Below, in pieces: positions 19,849-22,179 of a stretch of 22,179 nt of DNA. This DNA is from Pyrinomonadaceae bacterium (GTDB lineage Bacteria; Acidobacteriota; Blastocatellia; Pyrinomonadales; Pyrinomonadaceae). A program made the translations under genes and the position numbers. The stretch covers positions 1-22,179 of the forward strand of contig JAJAYR010000420.1 in NCBI GenBank assembly GCA_026786155.1. The letters are read 5' to 3'. Below the pieces are notes generated by a model. It was not told the DNA's origin. It saw nothing but the letters and a program-made list of their open reading frames with translations, and searched no databases. Positions within the stretch are counted from its first letter, which is position 1, and every line of letters starts with the position of its first letter.

Positions 19849-22179
19849 TTAGAAGTTAATTCGGAGCGTCAAGTCAATAATGCGACCGCCCGGATCATTA
19901 GAACCGAACGGATCTTGATACGCCGTGCCTGCGCCGAGTTCGCCGAAGCCTCCGCCGAAATTGGTAACATTAGTGAAGTTACCCCCAAAACCGCCAACAC
20001 GGAAGTTAGGTCTGTTTAGAATATCGAAGAATGTCGCCCTGAGTTCAACATTACGCTTTTCGTCAAATTGGAATCGCTTAAGAACAGCCAAGTCCATTTT
20101 GAAAAAACCCGGTCCGTATAAAACCAATTTTCTGAAACCGCAGTCGCCGGCAAATCTTGCCTGACAATTGTTATAGCCAGCCGGAGCAATAAATCTGCCG
20201 GTCGGCGCACCGCCGAAGGTCGTTCCGTAGCCGGTTGTCGAAGTCGCGCTGACGTTAAACGCCCGCTGCGTATTGACGATAATATCATCCGGCAAATAGG
20301 TAACGACGTTCGGACCTTTGCGAACTTTGATTTCTTTTTGCAGTTCTTCAGCCGTTATACCGACGAGTTGAACATTTTCAAGCAGAAACGGCGAACCGCT
20401 CTGCCAGCGCATAGTCGGAACAAGCGTAAATCCGCCGATAAGTCCATTGACAAAACCATTTGAACCGGAAAAGAACTGCTTTCCTCTGCCGAACGGCAAA
20501 TCGTAGGTCGCATCAAATTTGAAGGCGTGTCGAAGATCAATCTGAGCAGGAGTATTATCCAAATCCGGGTTTCTCAAGGTAACGGAAGAATTATTGTTTT
20601 GGTCGGCACCGGCGGCTCCGGCGAAACTGGTTGCTCCGGCAAAAGCATTGGTAAAGGCTTTTGCATAAACATAGCTTGCCTGCACACGCAATCCGTTGGA
20701 CAATCTTCTTCGCAGTTCGACAACCGCCGAATCATACGAACTCGTTTCAGAGTTATCTACGATAAAACAGAAGCCGACTGTCGTCGGACAATTATTGAAA
20801 AAGTTGCTCGGACGACCTGCCGCCGCTCCATTCGCGCGGAAGGTATTCCCCAATATACCGGCTAAACCCACCACGTTAGGATTGGCTGTCGCCAGCGGGT
20901 TAATAAGAGTGGTGCTTGCGAACGCCGCAGTATTGTAAAATGTCGGATTATTTATGTTAGCCGCGACATTTGACCCTACAACATAATTGAAGAAAATCGG
21001 CAATGCCGATGTTCCCGTTCCGGCACCGTAAAAGGCAATAGTTGGGAGAGAGGTGCCGGCATTAGTGTTTGTTGAACTAATTTGGCACGTTCCGGTAACG
21101 TCGTTGAAAAAGCCCGTGCAGAAGCGACGGTTTCTTTGTCCCGCAGCAAAAGCTGCCTCATTAGCTAATAAATTAGTTTGTGCCAATCTAAATTCACCGG
21201 CAAATCCGTTTTCTATCGTATTCGTTTCATTCAGCGAGTAAAGCCTGAATATGTCCTTACCGCGGTTGCCGACGTAACGAAACTCGATAACGGTATTACT
21301 ATCAAGTTCACGCTGAAAGCCTAAAGAATAAGAATCAACATAGCCGGTTTTCAAATTAGGAGTGAACGCTAACGCCGAGTCAGCCGCGGTTAATGTTCGC
21401 GGAAATGTCGGAGTCGCCGTAAAATTTGCCGGAGTCAAATTCGGATTGCCCGGAGTTCGCAAAAGTGTGCCGGTGGTTAAATTTAAGAGACCGACACTGC
21501 GGTTAAGCGATATAGTGCCGCCCGGATTGAGTCCGAGAGTGTTACCGGCAAGAATCGTTCCTTCGCGGACAAATGCTCTGCCGAATCCTCCGCGAATAAC
21601 GCTGCGTCCGCCCCTGCCAAATACGGTGCTTAAAAACCCGTCGTCTCCAAAATCAGGACTCCAAACAACGCCGACGGTCGGCGCAAAGTTGTTGTAGTCG
21701 GTCGGGAATGCTCTTTCACCTTTTTTGGTTCCGACAACCGTCGGAATTGTTCCGGTTAAAGTTCCCGGAGTAAATAAATTACCCGAACCGGAAACGTCGT
21801 ATAACATATTGAAATTGCTAAGTCTTGAGAAGTTTTCGGTTTCAAGCGTGTAGCCTTCCTGCGGCTGCCAGCGCAAGCCGAAATTTATCGTCAGATTTTG
21901 ACGCACACGCCACGTATCCTGCGCGAATAAACCATAGGTGCGCTGTTTGACTTCTCTAAACAAAGGACCGCTCGGGACATATTGCCCGTTGGCTCCTAAA
22001 TAGCCGGTTTGGGTGTAACTGGAAACTCTTCCCGTCAGCGTCGCATATAAGTTAGCCGCCTCGGTTCTTTGGGCATCTGAAGAACCGGGGAAATTTGTGG
22101 CATTAAATATAGCGAGAGCCGGGTCGCCGGTAACTACTCCAAAACCGACGGTCGGCACAAATTGCGGGCGATTATCATC
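19849..22179 (-). CDS. Oar-like TonB-dependent outer-membrane receptor, C-terminal part
   Basis: The last 776 residues of an outer-membrane beta-barrel; the 5' part, with the signal peptide, carboxypeptidase-like domain and plug, lies beyond the window. The frame is open to the window edge (DDNRPQF precedes the GTG at 22158), so that GTG is not the true start. Alternating barrel strands with aromatic ends are visible: RTYGLFAQDTWRVRQNLTIN, FGLRWQPQEGY, TVIEFRYVGNRG, GLRVQASYVYAKAF, HAFKFDATYDLPFG and the final GGRIIDLTLRINF ending in Phe, as barrel proteins do. Long loops rich in Asn/Thr/Gly hold paired cysteines (FCTGFFNDVTGTC, NNCPTTVGFC, NNCQARFAGDC). Such Oar-like receptors are strongly expanded in Acidobacteriota; the ligand here is unknown. 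Confidence 0.92.
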   Translation of the reverse strand, partial: DDNRPQFVPTVGFGVVTGDPALAIFNATNFPGSSDAQRTEAANLYATLTGRVSSYTQTGYLGANGQYVPSGPLFREVKQRTYGLFAQDTWRVRQNLTINFGLRWQPQEGYTLETENFSRLSNFNMLYDVSGSGNLFTPGTLTGTIPTVVGTKKGERAFPTDYNNFAPTVGVVWSPDFGDDGFLSTVFGRGGRSVIRGGFGRAFVREGTILAGNTLGLNPGGTISLNRSVGLLNLTTGTLLRTPGNPNLTPANFTATPTFPRTLTAADSALAFTPNLKTGYVDSYSLGFQRELDSNTVIEFRYVGNRGKDIFRLYSLNETNTIENGFAGEFRLAQTNLLANEAAFAAGQRNRRFCTGFFNDVTGTCQISSTNTNAGTSLPTIAFYGAGTGTSALPIFFNYVVGSNVAANINNPTFYNTAAFASTTLINPLATANPNVVGLAGILGNTFRANGAAAGRPSNFFNNCPTTVGFCFIVDNSETSSYDSAVVELRRRLSNGLRVQASYVYAKAFTNAFAGATSFAGAAGADQNNNSSVTLRNPDLDNTPAQIDLRHAFKFDATYDLPFGRGKQFFSGSNGFVNGLIGGFTLVPTMRWQSGSPFLLENVQLVGITAEELQKEIKVRKGPNVVTYLPDDIIVNTQRAFNVSATSTTGYGTTFGGAPTGRFIAPAGYNNCQARFAGDCGFRKLVLYGPGFFKMDLAVLKRFQFDEKRNVELRATFFDILNRPNFRVGGFGGNFTNVTNFGGGFGELGAGTAYQDPFGSNDPGGRIIDLTLRINF

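Noticed and set aside
22156..22158. GTG at 22158 as start of the TonB-dependent receptor
   Set aside because: The frame stays open to the window edge and the family needs several hundred more N-terminal residues, so the gene is simply cut by the window.

Overview
The window looks like part of an Acidobacteriota chromosome, most likely class Blastocatellia. This is an inference from gene content and style: a giant Oar-type TonB-dependent receptor, a small CPxC...FCxxDG zinc-ribbon membrane protein with an SH3 domain, moderate G+C, and very many intergenic palindromes. No rRNA, tRNA, CRISPR array or transposase gene was recognised.

Layout. Positions 1-3160 (minus strand) hold a conserved translation/ribosome block in the order rplU-rpmA-obg-nadD-rsfS, driven by a good sigma70-type promoter at 3129-3158. 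Positions 3656-7642 (plus) hold a two-gene cassette: a caspase/metacaspase-fold protease, then a 1042-residue protein fusing an LCAT-like serine hydrolase to a C-terminal CHAT protease domain. Positions 7848-9505 hold phenylalanine 4-hydroxylase (minus) divergent from an Lrp/AsnC regulator (plus). A zinc-ribbon/SH3 membrane protein follows (9565-10287). Positions 10595-16099 (plus) form a surface-glycan locus: a GT2-GT4 fusion glycosyltransferase, Wzm-like ABC permease, Wzt-like ATPase with a C-terminal substrate-recognition region, and a family-24-type methyltransferase. 5-formyltetrahydrofolate cyclo-ligase (16321-16896) converges on a long helical/hydrophobic protein (17024-18082, minus). 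An NtrC-type sigma54 response regulator (18339-19748, minus) and the C-terminal part of an Oar-like outer-membrane receptor (19849 to the window edge, minus) close the window.

Two things stand out. First, the caspase plus LCAT-hydrolase/CHAT pair has intact catalytic residues in all three enzymatic domains, and two closely similar ~46-bp direct repeats flank it. It looks like a protease-gated lipase effector system, possibly for defence or programmed cell death. Second, the spaces between genes are filled with imperfect palindromes whose arms are tandem 7-bp words. Each site uses its own word (TTTCAGG, GATTTTA, AACTATC/ATCTATT, TACCATT, AGCGAAC and others) but keeps the 7-bp phase. One such element sits in frame inside nadD. 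Another separates the apparent Shine-Dalgarno sequence of rpmA from its start codon. A third supplies the start codon of the methyltransferase gene. Longer palindromes (8838-8920, 16146-16258, 18194-18335) are probably further dispersed-repeat families.
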